Position numbers and translations under genes: made by a program
Assembly: GCA_018970255.1 (NCBI GenBank)
Contig: JAGWWS010000006.1
Location: 1 to 64,000 of the forward strand
Origin: Verrucomicrobiota bacterium
Lineage (GTDB): Bacteria; Verrucomicrobiota; Verrucomicrobiia; Chthoniobacterales; Terrimicrobiaceae
Direction: 5' to 3'
DNA length: 64,000 bases
In this document: positions 56,955 to 64,000 of the stretch, piece after piece
How the letters are laid out: every line of letters starts with the position of its first letter
Position numbering within the stretch: position 1 is the stretch's first letter
The notes under the pieces: generated by a model
Databases searched by the model: none
What the model saw: only the letters and a program-made list of their open reading frames with translations
Told to the model about the DNA's origin: nothing

Positions 56955-57311
56955 ATGTCCGCCACCGACAAACGCCAACTCCGCCACGCCCGCCTTCGCA
57001 AGAAACTCGCCGGCACGCCCGCCCGCCCTCGCCTTGCCGTCCATTTCTCCGGACGCCACATCACCGCGCAGGTCATTGACGACTCCGCCGGCAAGACACT
57101 CGTCTCCGTCCACACCACCGAGGCGGAACTCCGCGCGAAACCCGGGGTGCGCGCGAATGTCGCCACCGCCACCGAGGTCGGCAAACTCGTTGCCCAGCGT
57201 GGCTCCGAGAAGAAAATCAAGGCAGTCGTTTTCGACCGCGGCGGCTACAAATACCACGGCAAGGTCAAGGCCCTCGCCGACGCCGCCCGCGAAGGCGGCT
57301 TCCAATTCTAA
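56955..57311 (+). CDS. rplR: 50S ribosomal protein L18
   Basis: 118 aa: [40 protein letters not shown] and the C-terminal [29 protein letters not shown]18 binds 5S rRNA. Start 2 bp after rplF. Confidence 0.96.
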   Translation: MSATDKRQLRHARLRKKLAGTPARPRLAVHFSGRHITAQVIDDSAGKTLVSVHTTEAELRAKPGVRANVATATEVGKLVAQRGSEKKIKAVVFDRGGYKYHGKVKALADAAREGGFQF

Positions 57312-57325
57312 GAAAGACCAGACCC

Positions 57326-57904
57326 ATGCCTCCTAAAGCCAAAAAAGACCGCCCGCCCCGCCAAGACACGCCGCGCGAGCCCAAGGAAACCACCGAAAAA
57401 GTCGTTTTCATCAACCGCTGCGCTAAGGTCGTCAAGGGCGGCCGCCGCTTCAGCTTCAGCGCCCTCATTGTTTCGGGCGACCAGAAAGGCAAAGTCGGCG
57501 TCGGCTTTGGAAAAGCCAACGAGGTCAGCGAAGCGATCCGCAAGGCGACCGATGCCTCGAAGAAGCGCATGGTCAAGGTGGCTGTCCAAGAAAACACGAT
57601 TCCCCACATGGTGACCGGCGAGTTCGGCGGTGGGCGCGTCCTGCTCCGCCCCGCCTCGCCGGGCACAGGTGTCATTGCCGGCGGCGGCGTCCGCGCCGTC
57701 CTCGAAGCCGTGGGTATCCGCGACATCCTTGCGAAATCGCTCGGCTCGAGCAACCACGCGAATGTCGTCCATGCCACGATCGACGCCCTGCGCCAACTCC
57801 GCCCGCGCGAGGAAATCTTCCGCCTCCGCGGAAAAACGATCCGCACGAAACCGGCCGCCGAAGCCGCAGCCCCCGCCCCGGCGCCCGAACCCGCAGCCGC
57901 TTGA
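57326..57904 (+). CDS. rpsE: 30S ribosomal protein S5
   Basis: 192 aa. Double-stranded-RNA-binding-like domain with [40 protein letters not shown], and C-terminal [38 protein letters not shown]. An Ala/Pro tail ([18 protein letters not shown]) extends the C-terminus. rpmD (L30), which usually follows, is missing; rplO starts one base after the stop. Confidence 0.97.
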   Translation: MPPKAKKDRPPRQDTPREPKETTEKVVFINRCAKVVKGGRRFSFSALIVSGDQKGKVGVGFGKANEVSEAIRKATDASKKRMVKVAVQENTIPHMVTGEFGGGRVLLRPASPGTGVIAGGGVRAVLEAVGIRDILAKSLGSSNHANVVHATIDALRQLRPREEIFRLRGKTIRTKPAAEAAAPAPAPEPAAA

Positions 57905-57905
57905 T

Positions 57906-58367
57906 ATGAGACTCCACACCATCAAACCCAACCCCGGCGCGAAGCACCGCCGCAAGCGCCTCGGCATCGGCGAAAGCTCCGGCAAGGGAAAGACCTCCGG
58001 CAAGGGCCACAAGGGCCAGAAAGCCCGTTCCGGCGGTTCGATCCGCCCGGGTTTCGAAGGCGGCCAGATGCCGATTTTCCGCCGCCTGCCCAAGCGCGGC
58101 TTCAACAACAAGGACTTCAAAACATTCTACGGCGTCGTGAACCTCGACTCGCTGGAGAAGCTGTTCGCCGCCGGCGACACCGTCACCGAGGACGCCCTCC
58201 GCAAGCTCGGCCTCGTGAAAGGCCGCTTCGACGGGATCAAAATCCTCGGGCGTGGGGAAATCACGAAATCCCTCACCGTCGAAGTGGACGAAGTGAGCGC
58301 TTCCGCCCGCGAGAAAATCGAGAAGGCCGGCGGCAAGGTCCTCATCCCGAAAGCGGACGCCGCCTAA
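57906..58367 (+). CDS. rplO: 50S ribosomal protein L15
   Basis: 153 aa: MRLHTIKPNPGAKHRRKRLG, GKGKTSGKGHKGQKARSGGS, GFEGGQMPIFRRLPKRGFNN and a C-terminal VDEVSASAREKIEKAGGKVL. Complete, ahead of secY by 46 bp. Confidence 0.97.
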   Translation: MRLHTIKPNPGAKHRRKRLGIGESSGKGKTSGKGHKGQKARSGGSIRPGFEGGQMPIFRRLPKRGFNNKDFKTFYGVVNLDSLEKLFAAGDTVTEDALRKLGLVKGRFDGIKILGRGEITKSLTVEVDEVSASAREKIEKAGGKVLIPKADAA

Positions 58368-58413
58368 TGGCTGACGCCACGGCTCCCACCCGGCTTCCCC
58401 TGTTGAGTCCGCG

Positions 58414-59922
58414 ATGATCACCGCCTTCGCGAACATTTTCAAAATTCCGGAACTCCGGGCGCGCGTCCTCTTCACCCTCGCGGCGATCGTCATCGTCCGC
58501 GCCGGGTCCTCGATTGCCACCCCGGGAGTCAACGCCGAGGTCTTGCGACAATGGTTCATCGACACCGCCGACGCAGCCGCCGCCGGCGGTGTGGCCGCGC
58601 TCTTCAACCTCTTCAGTGGCGGTGCGCTCTCGAACTGCGCGATTTTTTCGCTCGGCGTCATGCCGTTCATCAGCGCCTCGATCATCATGCAGCTCCTCAC
58701 CGCGGTAGTCCCCCGCCTCGGCAAGCTTTCCCGCGAAGACGGCGGGCGGCAGAAGATCATGCAATACACCCGGTATGCCACGATCGGGCTTTGCATTTTC
58801 CAGGCCTACCTCCTCGCAAAATCCTTCGAGAACCCGCAGGGGAACCCGTTCCTCCCAGGCATCATGGACACCATCAACAAAATCGGTCTCCCGCTCGTTT
58901 CCACTCCGGGTCTCGGGTTCCAGTTGTTGACGATTGTCACCATGACCGCTGGCACGCTGCTCCTCATGTGGCTCGGAGACCAGATCACCGAGCGCGGCAT
59001 CGGTAATGGTATGTCGATCATCATCACGGTGGGCATCCTCGCGCAGTTGCCGGCCGGTCTCATCCAGGCTTGGCGCACATTTGTTCCCGCTGCCGAAGGC
59101 GCGCAGAGCGCCGTGAGCCCGGTGGTGCTGGTCTTGATGATCGGGTTCCTGATTTTCGTCATAGCGGCTGTGATCGCAGTCACGCAGGCGCAAAGGAAAA
59201 TCAGCGTGCAATATGCCAAGCGCGTCGTCGGCCGGAAGGTCTACGGCGGGCAGACCCAATACATGCCGCTCAAGGTCAATTACGCCGGCGTCATGCCCAT
59301 CATCTTCGCCCAAGCGATCCTCCTTTTCCCCTCCACGATCCTTAACATGGCATTCCCCGGCGTGGGCTGGGCCCAGGACCTTTCGAACCTCCTGACCTAC
59401 GGTTGGCTCCACTATGTGCTCTACGCCGCGATGATTTTCTTCTTCAGCTATTTTTGGGTCGCCACGCAATTCCAGCCGGTCCAGATCGCGGACGACTTGA
59501 AAAAATACGGCGGCTTCATTCCTGGCGTGCGCCCCGGCAAGCCGACGGCGGACTTCCTCGACTACACCATGACGCGCCTGACTTTCGCCGGTGCGATTTT
59601 CCTGACCGCCATTGCGGTGCTTCCGCAGTTGCTCAGCCAGAGCCTGCAGGTGCCCTACATGACCTCGCAATTCTTCGGCGGCACCGGCCTCCTCATCATC
59701 GTCGGCGTCGTGCTCGACACCATGCGCCAAGTGGAAACCCACCTGCTCCAGCGCCACTACGACGGCTTCCTCCGCAAGGGTCGCATCCGCAGCGCGCAGG
59801 AGTCGCGCTCGCGGCTCAGCTCCGCCACCGCTATCAGCGACCAGACCCTCGTTTGGCTCTATGTGGGCCTCGGCATCCTCGTCATCGCAGGGGTGACCAT
59901 TTATTTCGCGTCGCAACTCTAA
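58414..59922 (+). CDS. secY: preprotein translocase subunit SecY
   Basis: 502 aa with ten transmembrane segments. Motifs: ...NLFSGGALSNCAIFSLGVMP followed by FISASIIMQLL (TM2 plug region), ERGIGNGMSIIITVGIL, the cytoplasmic loop KRVVGRKVYGGQTQYMPLKV, and the TM7-8 region GVMPIIFAQAILLFP. It is the pore of the Sec export channel. Slightly longer than usual because of enlarged periplasmic loops. It follows rplO as in the spc operon. Confidence 0.97.
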   Translation: MITAFANIFKIPELRARVLFTLAAIVIVRAGSSIATPGVNAEVLRQWFIDTADAAAAGGVAALFNLFSGGALSNCAIFSLGVMPFISASIIMQLLTAVVPRLGKLSREDGGRQKIMQYTRYATIGLCIFQAYLLAKSFENPQGNPFLPGIMDTINKIGLPLVSTPGLGFQLLTIVTMTAGTLLLMWLGDQITERGIGNGMSIIITVGILAQLPAGLIQAWRTFVPAAEGAQSAVSPVVLVLMIGFLIFVIAAVIAVTQAQRKISVQYAKRVVGRKVYGGQTQYMPLKVNYAGVMPIIFAQAILLFPSTILNMAFPGVGWAQDLSNLLTYGWLHYVLYAAMIFFFSYFWVATQFQPVQIADDLKKYGGFIPGVRPGKPTADFLDYTMTRLTFAGAIFLTAIAVLPQLLSQSLQVPYMTSQFFGGTGLLIIVGVVLDTMRQVETHLLQRHYDGFLRKGRIRSAQESRSRLSSATAISDQTLVWLYVGLGILVIAGVTIYFASQL

Positions 59923-59994
59923 GCGACCGCTCCGCCGCTTGAATATCTCCGCAGCACTTCCCGGCACCACCGCCCCCACGACGCGCCACTTGCC

Positions 59995-60759
59995 GTGATC
60001 CCAATCAAGCGACCCCACGAGATCCAAAAAATGCGCGACGCCTGCCGCACGGCGTCCGACATCCTGCAGGAACTCGCCGCAATGATCGAGCCGGGCATCA
60101 CCACCGGCGAGGTCGACCACCGCGCCGCGCAGCTCATGTCCCGCGCGGGGGTCCGCAGCGCATTCCTTGGCTACAAAAAATTCCCCGGCCACATTTGCAT
60201 CAGCCTGAACGAGGAGGTCGTCCACGGCATCGGCGGCCCGCGCACCATCGCCTACGGCGACATCGTCAAAATGGATGTCGGCATCATCCGGGACGGATGG
60301 GTGGGGGACAATGCCACCTCGGTCGCCGTCGGCATCATCGACCCCGCCGTCGAGCGCCTGCTCACGGTCACGGAAGCGATCCTCGAAGGCGCCGTGGCCC
60401 TCGCGCGCCCTGGCACCCGCATCGGCGAGATCTCGAATTTTGTGCAAACGGAAGCGGAGTCGAACGGCTTCAGCGTCGTCCGCGAATTCGTCGGCCACGG
60501 CGTCGGCCGCAGGCTCCACGAGGACCCGCAAATCCCGAATTTCGGCAAGCGCTCCGAGGGTCCGAAAATCAAGCCCGGCATGACGCTTGCCATCGAGCCG
60601 ATGGTCAACATGGGAACGGAAAAAGTCCGCATCCTGCCGGACAAGTGGACCGCCGTCACCGCCGACGGGCTGCCCTCCGCCCATTTCGAGCACACCATTC
60701 TCGTCACCGAAAACGAACCGGAAGTATTGACATGGCCCGCAAAGACGCTATCGAAGTGA
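59995..60759 (+). CDS. map: methionine aminopeptidase type I
   Basis: 254 aa from a GTG start ([20 protein letters not shown]). All five metal ligands can be placed: [14 protein letters not shown] (two Asp), [18 protein letters not shown] (His), TLAIEPMV (Glu) and [11 protein letters not shown] (Glu); the substrate His is in VVHGIGGPR. It removes the initiator Met from nascent proteins. Its last 28 bp overlap infA. Confidence 0.96.
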   Translation: MIPIKRPHEIQKMRDACRTASDILQELAAMIEPGITTGEVDHRAAQLMSRAGVRSAFLGYKKFPGHICISLNEEVVHGIGGPRTIAYGDIVKMDVGIIRDGWVGDNATSVAVGIIDPAVERLLTVTEAILEGAVALARPGTRIGEISNFVQTEAESNGFSVVREFVGHGVGRRLHEDPQIPNFGKRSEGPKIKPGMTLAIEPMVNMGTEKVRILPDKWTAVTADGLPSAHFEHTILVTENEPEVLTWPAKTLSK

Positions 60760-60983
60760 GTGGCAAGGTCGTTGAACTGCTTCCGAACACCATGTTTCGG
60801 GTCGAGCTTGACAACGGCCACCGCATCCTTGCCCACATCTCCGGAAAAATGCGATTGCACTTCATTCGCATCCTCCCCGGGGACCGGGTTATGTTGGAAA
60901 TGTCGCCCTACGACTTGACGAAGGGCCGCATCACCTACCGGCAGAAGGAATCGTCGCCACCACTACAAACCACCAAGCCATGA
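60732..60983 (+). CDS. infA: translation initiation factor IF-1
   Basis: 83 aa from ATG ([20 protein letters not shown]): OB-fold with [20 protein letters not shown] and [20 protein letters not shown]. It is ~11 residues longer than the usual 72 because of an unstructured [10 protein letters not shown] tail. It blocks the ribosomal A site during initiation. It begins inside the map 3' end; its stop overlaps rpmJ (ATGA). Confidence 0.95.
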   Translation: MARKDAIEVSGKVVELLPNTMFRVELDNGHRILAHISGKMRLHFIRILPGDRVMLEMSPYDLTKGRITYRQKESSPPLQTTKP

Positions 60984-61093
60984 AAGTCCGAGCATCCGTC
61001 AAACGCCTCTGCGAATCGTGCAAAATTGTGCGCCGCCAGAATGTCATCCGCGTGGTCTGCAAAAACCCGCGCCACAAACAAAAACAGGGCTGA
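60980..61093 (+). CDS. rpmJ: 50S ribosomal protein L36
   Basis: 37 aa: [20 protein letters not shown] then [17 protein letters not shown]. Zinc-ribbon ligands Cys11, Cys14, Cys27 and His32 are all present (the zinc-binding C+ form). The ATG overlaps the infA stop. The gene is short and easy to miss. Confidence 0.95.
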   Translation: MKVRASVKRLCESCKIVRRQNVIRVVCKNPRHKQKQG

Positions 61094-61125
61094 AAAACGC
61101 CCCCGACCCAACCACACACCACACC

Positions 61126-61521
61126 ATGCCACGCTTACTTGGAATCGACATCCCCGGCGACAAACGCATCGAAGCCTCGCTGCCCTACATTTACGGAATG
61201 GGGCCCAGCAACACCAAAAAAGTCCTCGAGCAGGCGAACATCGATCCGAATGTCCGCGCCAAAAACCTCACGCCGGAGCAACTGAACGCCATCATCCACG
61301 CGATCCACGCGAACCAGATTCCCGTCGAGGGCGACCTCCGCCGCGAAGTCCAGGGCAACCTCAAGCGCCTCCAGGCGATCAATTGCTACCGCGGCATCCG
61401 CCACCGCCGCGGCCTGCCCGTCCGCGGGCAGCGCACATCAACCAACGCCCGCACACGCAAGGGCCCCCGCAAGACCGTCGGCGTCCAGCGCAACCCGGAT
61501 GCCAAGGCTGGCAAAGTCTAA
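61126..61521 (+). CDS. rpsM: 30S ribosomal protein S13
   Basis: 131 aa: [60 protein letters not shown] and [13 protein letters not shown]. It contacts the P-site tRNA and joins the 30S head to the 50S. Full length with a short basic tail. Confidence 0.97.
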   Translation: MPRLLGIDIPGDKRIEASLPYIYGMGPSNTKKVLEQANIDPNVRAKNLTPEQLNAIIHAIHANQIPVEGDLRREVQGNLKRLQAINCYRGIRHRRGLPVRGQRTSTNARTRKGPRKTVGVQRNPDAKAGKV

Positions 61522-61533
61522 CCAAGGAAAAGT

Positions 61534-62130
61534 ATGAGCGAAGAAAACCAGACACCCTCCGAAACCCCGGCAACACCGGCACCCGAAGCCGCAGCGCCCG
61601 CGGCACCCGCCGCCGAGGCCGCGCCTGCAAAGAAGGCCCCGGCAAAGAAAGCCCCGAAAGCGAAGAAGGGCGCCGCCGGCGAAGCCGCCCCCGCAGCCGC
61701 TGCCGGAGCCCCTTCCGCCGCCAGCATCTCGCTCGATGACACCATCGAACCCATCAAGATCGTCAAGGCTAAGGGTGCGAAAAACATTTCCCACGGCATC
61801 GCGCATGTCCAAGCCAGCTTCAACAACACGATCGTGAGCATCACCGACCTCCGCGGCGCCGTCATCGGATGGTCCAGCGCCGGCAAGTGCGGTTTCAAGG
61901 GCTCGCGCAAAAGCACCGCCTACGCCGCCCAGCTCGTTGCGCAGGATGCCTGCCGCCAAGCCATGGGGCATGGCCTCAAGGAAGTCGAAGTCCGCGTGAA
62001 GGGACCCGGCTCCGGCCGCGAATCCGCTGTCCGCGCCATGCAGGCCATCGGGCTCGATGTGACCGTCATCCGCGATGTCACCCCCATCCCGCACAACGGC
62101 TGCCGCCCGCCCAAACAACGCCGCGTCTGA
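61534..62130 (+). CDS. rpsK: 30S ribosomal protein S11 with long N-terminal extension
   Basis: 198 aa, ~70 longer than a typical S11. Residues ~1-65 are an Ala/Pro/Lys/Glu-rich, low-complexity stretch ([40 protein letters not shown]) before the normal core: [60 protein letters not shown] and [16 protein letters not shown]. Start ATG is in tight spacing with rpsM. No internal Met follows until well inside the core, so the extension must be translated. Confidence 0.95.
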   Translation: MSEENQTPSETPATPAPEAAAPAAPAAEAAPAKKAPAKKAPKAKKGAAGEAAPAAAAGAPSAASISLDDTIEPIKIVKAKGAKNISHGIAHVQASFNNTIVSITDLRGAVIGWSSAGKCGFKGSRKSTAYAAQLVAQDACRQAMGHGLKEVEVRVKGPGSGRESAVRAMQAIGLDVTVIRDVTPIPHNGCRPPKQRRV

Positions 62131-62140
62131 CGACCACGAA

Positions 62141-62175
62141 ACTTAAAACTTAAAACTTACAAACTTAAAACTTCC
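62141..62175 (+). repeat. ACTTAAA heptamer repeats in front of rpsD
   Basis: ACTTAAA-ACTTAAA-ACTT-ACAA-ACTTAAA-ACTT, ending 2 bp before the rpsD start codon. It is the same unit and orientation as the array before tsf, with AT content far above the surrounding sequence. It occupies the place of the Shine-Dalgarno. Confidence 0.85.
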
Positions 62176-62176
62176 C

Positions 62177-62788
62177 ATGGCACGCTACACCGGACCCAAA
62201 ACCAAAGTCAGCCGCCGCTACGGCGTCCTCATCTCCGGATCGCCCCGCGCGTTCGAGAACAAAAACTACCCGCCCGGAATGCACGGCCCCAAGGGCTCCC
62301 GCCGCAAGCAGAGCGATTACGCCACCGCGCTCGCCGAGAAACAAAAACTCCGCCACCAGTATGGCGTCCTCGAGCGCCAGTTCCGCCGCTACTTTGAGAT
62401 CGCCAGCCGCCGCCGCGGCGTCACGGGCGAAATCCTCCTCCAGCTCCTCGAGACCCGCCTCGACAATGTCGTCCACAAAATGGGCTTTTCGAAAACCCTC
62501 CGCGGCGCCCGCCAGATGGTCGGCCACGGGCATGTCACCGTGAACGGCCGCAAGACAAACATCTCCTCGATGAACCTCCGCGCCGGCGACAAAGTGGCCG
62601 TCAAGGGTTCCGACAAATCCAACCGCCTCGCGCGCCGCGGGCTTGAACTCACCCAGATCGTGACGGTCCCCGACTGGCTCCTCGTCGACAAGGACAACCT
62701 CAGCGGCACCGTCGTCCGCATCCCGACCCGCGAGGAAATCAACCCCATCGTCAACGAGCAGCTCGTCGTCGAACTTTACGCCCGCTGA
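62177..62788 (+). CDS. rpsD: 30S ribosomal protein S4
   Basis: 203 aa: MARYTGPKTKVSRRYGVLIS, GVLERQFRRYFEIASRRRGV, LETRLDNVVHKMGFSKTLRG, and the S4 RNA-binding domain ARQMVGHGHVTVNGRKTNIS. No N-terminal zinc cysteines, i.e. the C-minus form. rpoA and rplQ, which normally follow, are absent. Confidence 0.97.
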   Translation: MARYTGPKTKVSRRYGVLISGSPRAFENKNYPPGMHGPKGSRRKQSDYATALAEKQKLRHQYGVLERQFRRYFEIASRRRGVTGEILLQLLETRLDNVVHKMGFSKTLRGARQMVGHGHVTVNGRKTNISSMNLRAGDKVAVKGSDKSNRLARRGLELTQIVTVPDWLLVDKDNLSGTVVRIPTREEINPIVNEQLVVELYAR

Positions 62789-62924
62789 TTTGGCCGCACG
62801 CAGCAGAAATCCCCGCCCTGGCCACGCCGTAGCGCAAATTTCCCCTTGCGGAGGCGCCGCCGTTGGCCGCATGGTGAGGGTGATGTTTTTGAAGTCCGCT
62901 TTTTCCATGGCACTTGTTTTCGTT

Positions 62925-62944
62925 CGATGCTGAGCATCGGTTTT
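62925..62944 (+). terminator. hairpin between rpsD and infC
   Basis: CGATGC-TGA-GCATCG followed by GTTTT, 137 bp after the rpsD stop and 47 bp before infC. A short stem with a weak U-tract; it may end the ribosomal transcript or sit in the infC leader. Confidence 0.45.
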
Positions 62945-62990
62945 CCAGGCGGGTCCGCGCGGCGCCCGCATTTCGCAGGGGGGCACGGCC

Positions 62991-63605
62991 ATTAACATCC
63001 GAGATATCCGGATCAACGAGCGCATCCGCGCCCGCGAAGTGCGCGTGATCGTCGCCGCCACCAATGAGCAAGTCGGTGTCATGCGCCTGGACGAGGCCAT
63101 CCGCCGCGCGCGCTCCATGGGTCTTGACCTCGTCGAGATCGCGCCCAATGCCCAGCCGCCCGTCTGCCGCATCGTCGATTTCGGGAAATTCCGCTATGAC
63201 CTTTCCAAGCAGGAGAAGGAGAAAAAGCACACCGCCGGCAAGGTGAAGGAAATCAAGTTCCGCGTGAACATCGACGCCCACGACTACCTCACCAAAATCC
63301 GCCACGCCGAGGATTTCCTCGACAAGGGGAACAAGGTGAAAGTCCAGCTCCAGTTCCGCGGGCGCGAGATGGCCCACAAGGAACTCGGCCTCCAGGTCGT
63401 CCAGCGCGTGCGCGACGACCTCTCCGGCATGGCCCATGTGGACATGGAGCCCAAGCTCGTCGGCCGCGCCATCGGCATGACGCTCAGCCCGCTCCCCGCC
63501 AACAAGCGCCACCGCAAGTTCTCCAAACACGGCGAAATCCTCGAGCCCGAGCCGAAGCACGACGACCACGATCCGGCCGACGCCGATGACGCCGAAGCCA
63601 ACTGA
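62991..63605 (+). CDS. infC: translation initiation factor IF-3 with AUU start codon
   Basis: 204 aa if translation starts at ATT (62991): I/M-N-I-R-D-I-R-I-N-E-R-I-R-A-R-E-V-R-V-I. No ATG, GTG or TTG precedes the conserved INERIRAREV region in this frame; the first, a GTG at 63039, would cut that region off. AGGGGGG (62977-62983) lies 7 nt before the ATT, an ideal Shine-Dalgarno. Further motifs: PPVCRIVDFGKFRYD, KEIKFRVNIDAHDYLTKIRH, FRGREMAHKELG. IF-3 of E. coli also starts at AUU and discriminates against it, giving autoregulation. The Asp/His-rich C-terminal tail is unusual. Confidence 0.9.
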   Translation: MNIRDIRINERIRAREVRVIVAATNEQVGVMRLDEAIRRARSMGLDLVEIAPNAQPPVCRIVDFGKFRYDLSKQEKEKKHTAGKVKEIKFRVNIDAHDYLTKIRHAEDFLDKGNKVKVQLQFRGREMAHKELGLQVVQRVRDDLSGMAHVDMEPKLVGRAIGMTLSPLPANKRHRKFSKHGEILEPEPKHDDHDPADADDAEAN

Positions 63606-64000
63606 CCGCCGGCTTTTCCTTTTCGACATCGACGGCACGCTCATCACCTCCGGCGGGGCGGGCGAAGGCGCGCTGAAGGACGCGATGAAATCCCGCTTCG
63701 GCGTGGAAGAAGACCTCGAAGGAATTGTCCTCGCCGGTTCCACCGACGCGCGCATCGCCGCCGAACTCCTCGGCAAAGCGGGCATCGCCCACACGCCCGA
63801 AAACGCCGCCGCGTTGCTCGACGAATACCTGCACCACCTTCCCAGCCGCCTCGCGAACCACAACGGCCGCATCCTGCCCGGCATCGTCGAACTCCTCGAA
63901 GCCCTCGCCGCCCGCCCCGATTGCGTGCTGGCGCTTTTGACCGGCAATGTCGTCCGCGGCGCCGAGATCAAGCTCACGCACTTCGGTGTTTGGCACCATT
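63586..64000 (+). CDS. HAD-superfamily hydrolase, N-terminal part
   Basis: 138 codons visible; the gene leaves the window on the right. It starts MTPKPTDRRLFLFDIDGTLI, with the DxDGT nucleophile motif, a cap region (SRFGVEEDLEGIVLAGSTDA) and LALLTGN (motif II Thr). This is a phosphoglycolate-phosphatase-like HAD protein. The ATG overlaps the infC stop by 20 bp. Confidence 0.82.
   Translation, partial: MTPKPTDRRLFLFDIDGTLITSGGAGEGALKDAMKSRFGVEEDLEGIVLAGSTDARIAAELLGKAGIAHTPENAAALLDEYLHHLPSRLANHNGRILPGIVELLEALAARPDCVLALLTGNVVRGAEIKLTHFGVWHH

Overview
The window is a 64-kb chromosomal stretch from a high-GC, Gram-negative bacterium. A sugar porin of the OprB type, a cytochrome bo3-type quinol oxidase and a lipoprotein signal support the Gram-negative assignment. 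The ribosomal gene order departs from the textbook one: L1 has no L11 before it, rpoBC runs straight into rpsB-tsf, the S10 cluster begins at L4, and S14, L30, alpha and L17 are missing from their usual places. Together with the Ala/Pro/Lys-rich tails on several ribosomal proteins, the overall look is that of the Verrucomicrobiota/PVC group, but this is inference from gene content and no 16S gene is present.

Layout. 1-6.6 kb (mostly minus strand): the 5' part of ispD, a J-domain protein, a monothiol-type glutaredoxin, ribosomal protein S1 with a structured leader, a small DNA-binding-like protein, a phosphopantetheinyl transferase (+) and a membrane/TPR protein. 6.7-12.0 kb (+): uvrB, L9, dnaB, a DUF1858-rhodanese protein and an IscU-type scaffold. 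12.3-16.3 kb (-): cyoABCD. 16.4-19.9 kb (-): a glucose-dehydrogenase-like SDR and a GH63-type glucosidase. 19.9-21.4 kb: a decayed nucleotidyltransferase module and an SDR. 21.7-26.9 kb, visibly lower in GC: tRNA-Gly, a secreted protein, tlyA, a two-component system, a small zincin, yebC and tRNA-Val.

27-38.5 kb: rplA-rplJ-rplL-rpoB-rpoC-rpsB-tsf. 38.5-41.8 kb: oprB (-) and hisB-hisH-hisA. 41.8-42.4 kb is gene-free and AT-richer. 42.4-45.3 kb (-): a MidA-type methyltransferase, a membrane-anchored protein of unknown function and an IscA/ErpA-type protein. 45.3-49.5 kb (+): mutL, a GNAT enzyme, larB, a sugar nucleotidyltransferase and an SH3-like lipoprotein. 49.6-62.8 kb (+): a nearly continuous ribosomal cluster from L4 to S4, including secY, map, infA and L36, with one foreign exported coiled-coil gene between S19 and L22. 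63-64 kb: infC, with an apparent AUU start, and the beginning of a HAD hydrolase.

The window is mainly housekeeping (translation, transcription, replication and repair, respiration, Fe-S assembly). The most noteworthy points are the non-ribosomal gene inside the S10 cluster, the L4 leader with a possible attenuator and a coupled 27-codon reading frame, two tandem heptamer repeat arrays beside translation genes, a MutL lacking the endonuclease signatures, a rhodanese with Asp in place of its catalytic Cys, competing hairpins in the S1 leader, and the internally deleted nucleotidyltransferase. No CRISPR array, intact insertion sequence or prophage was seen.
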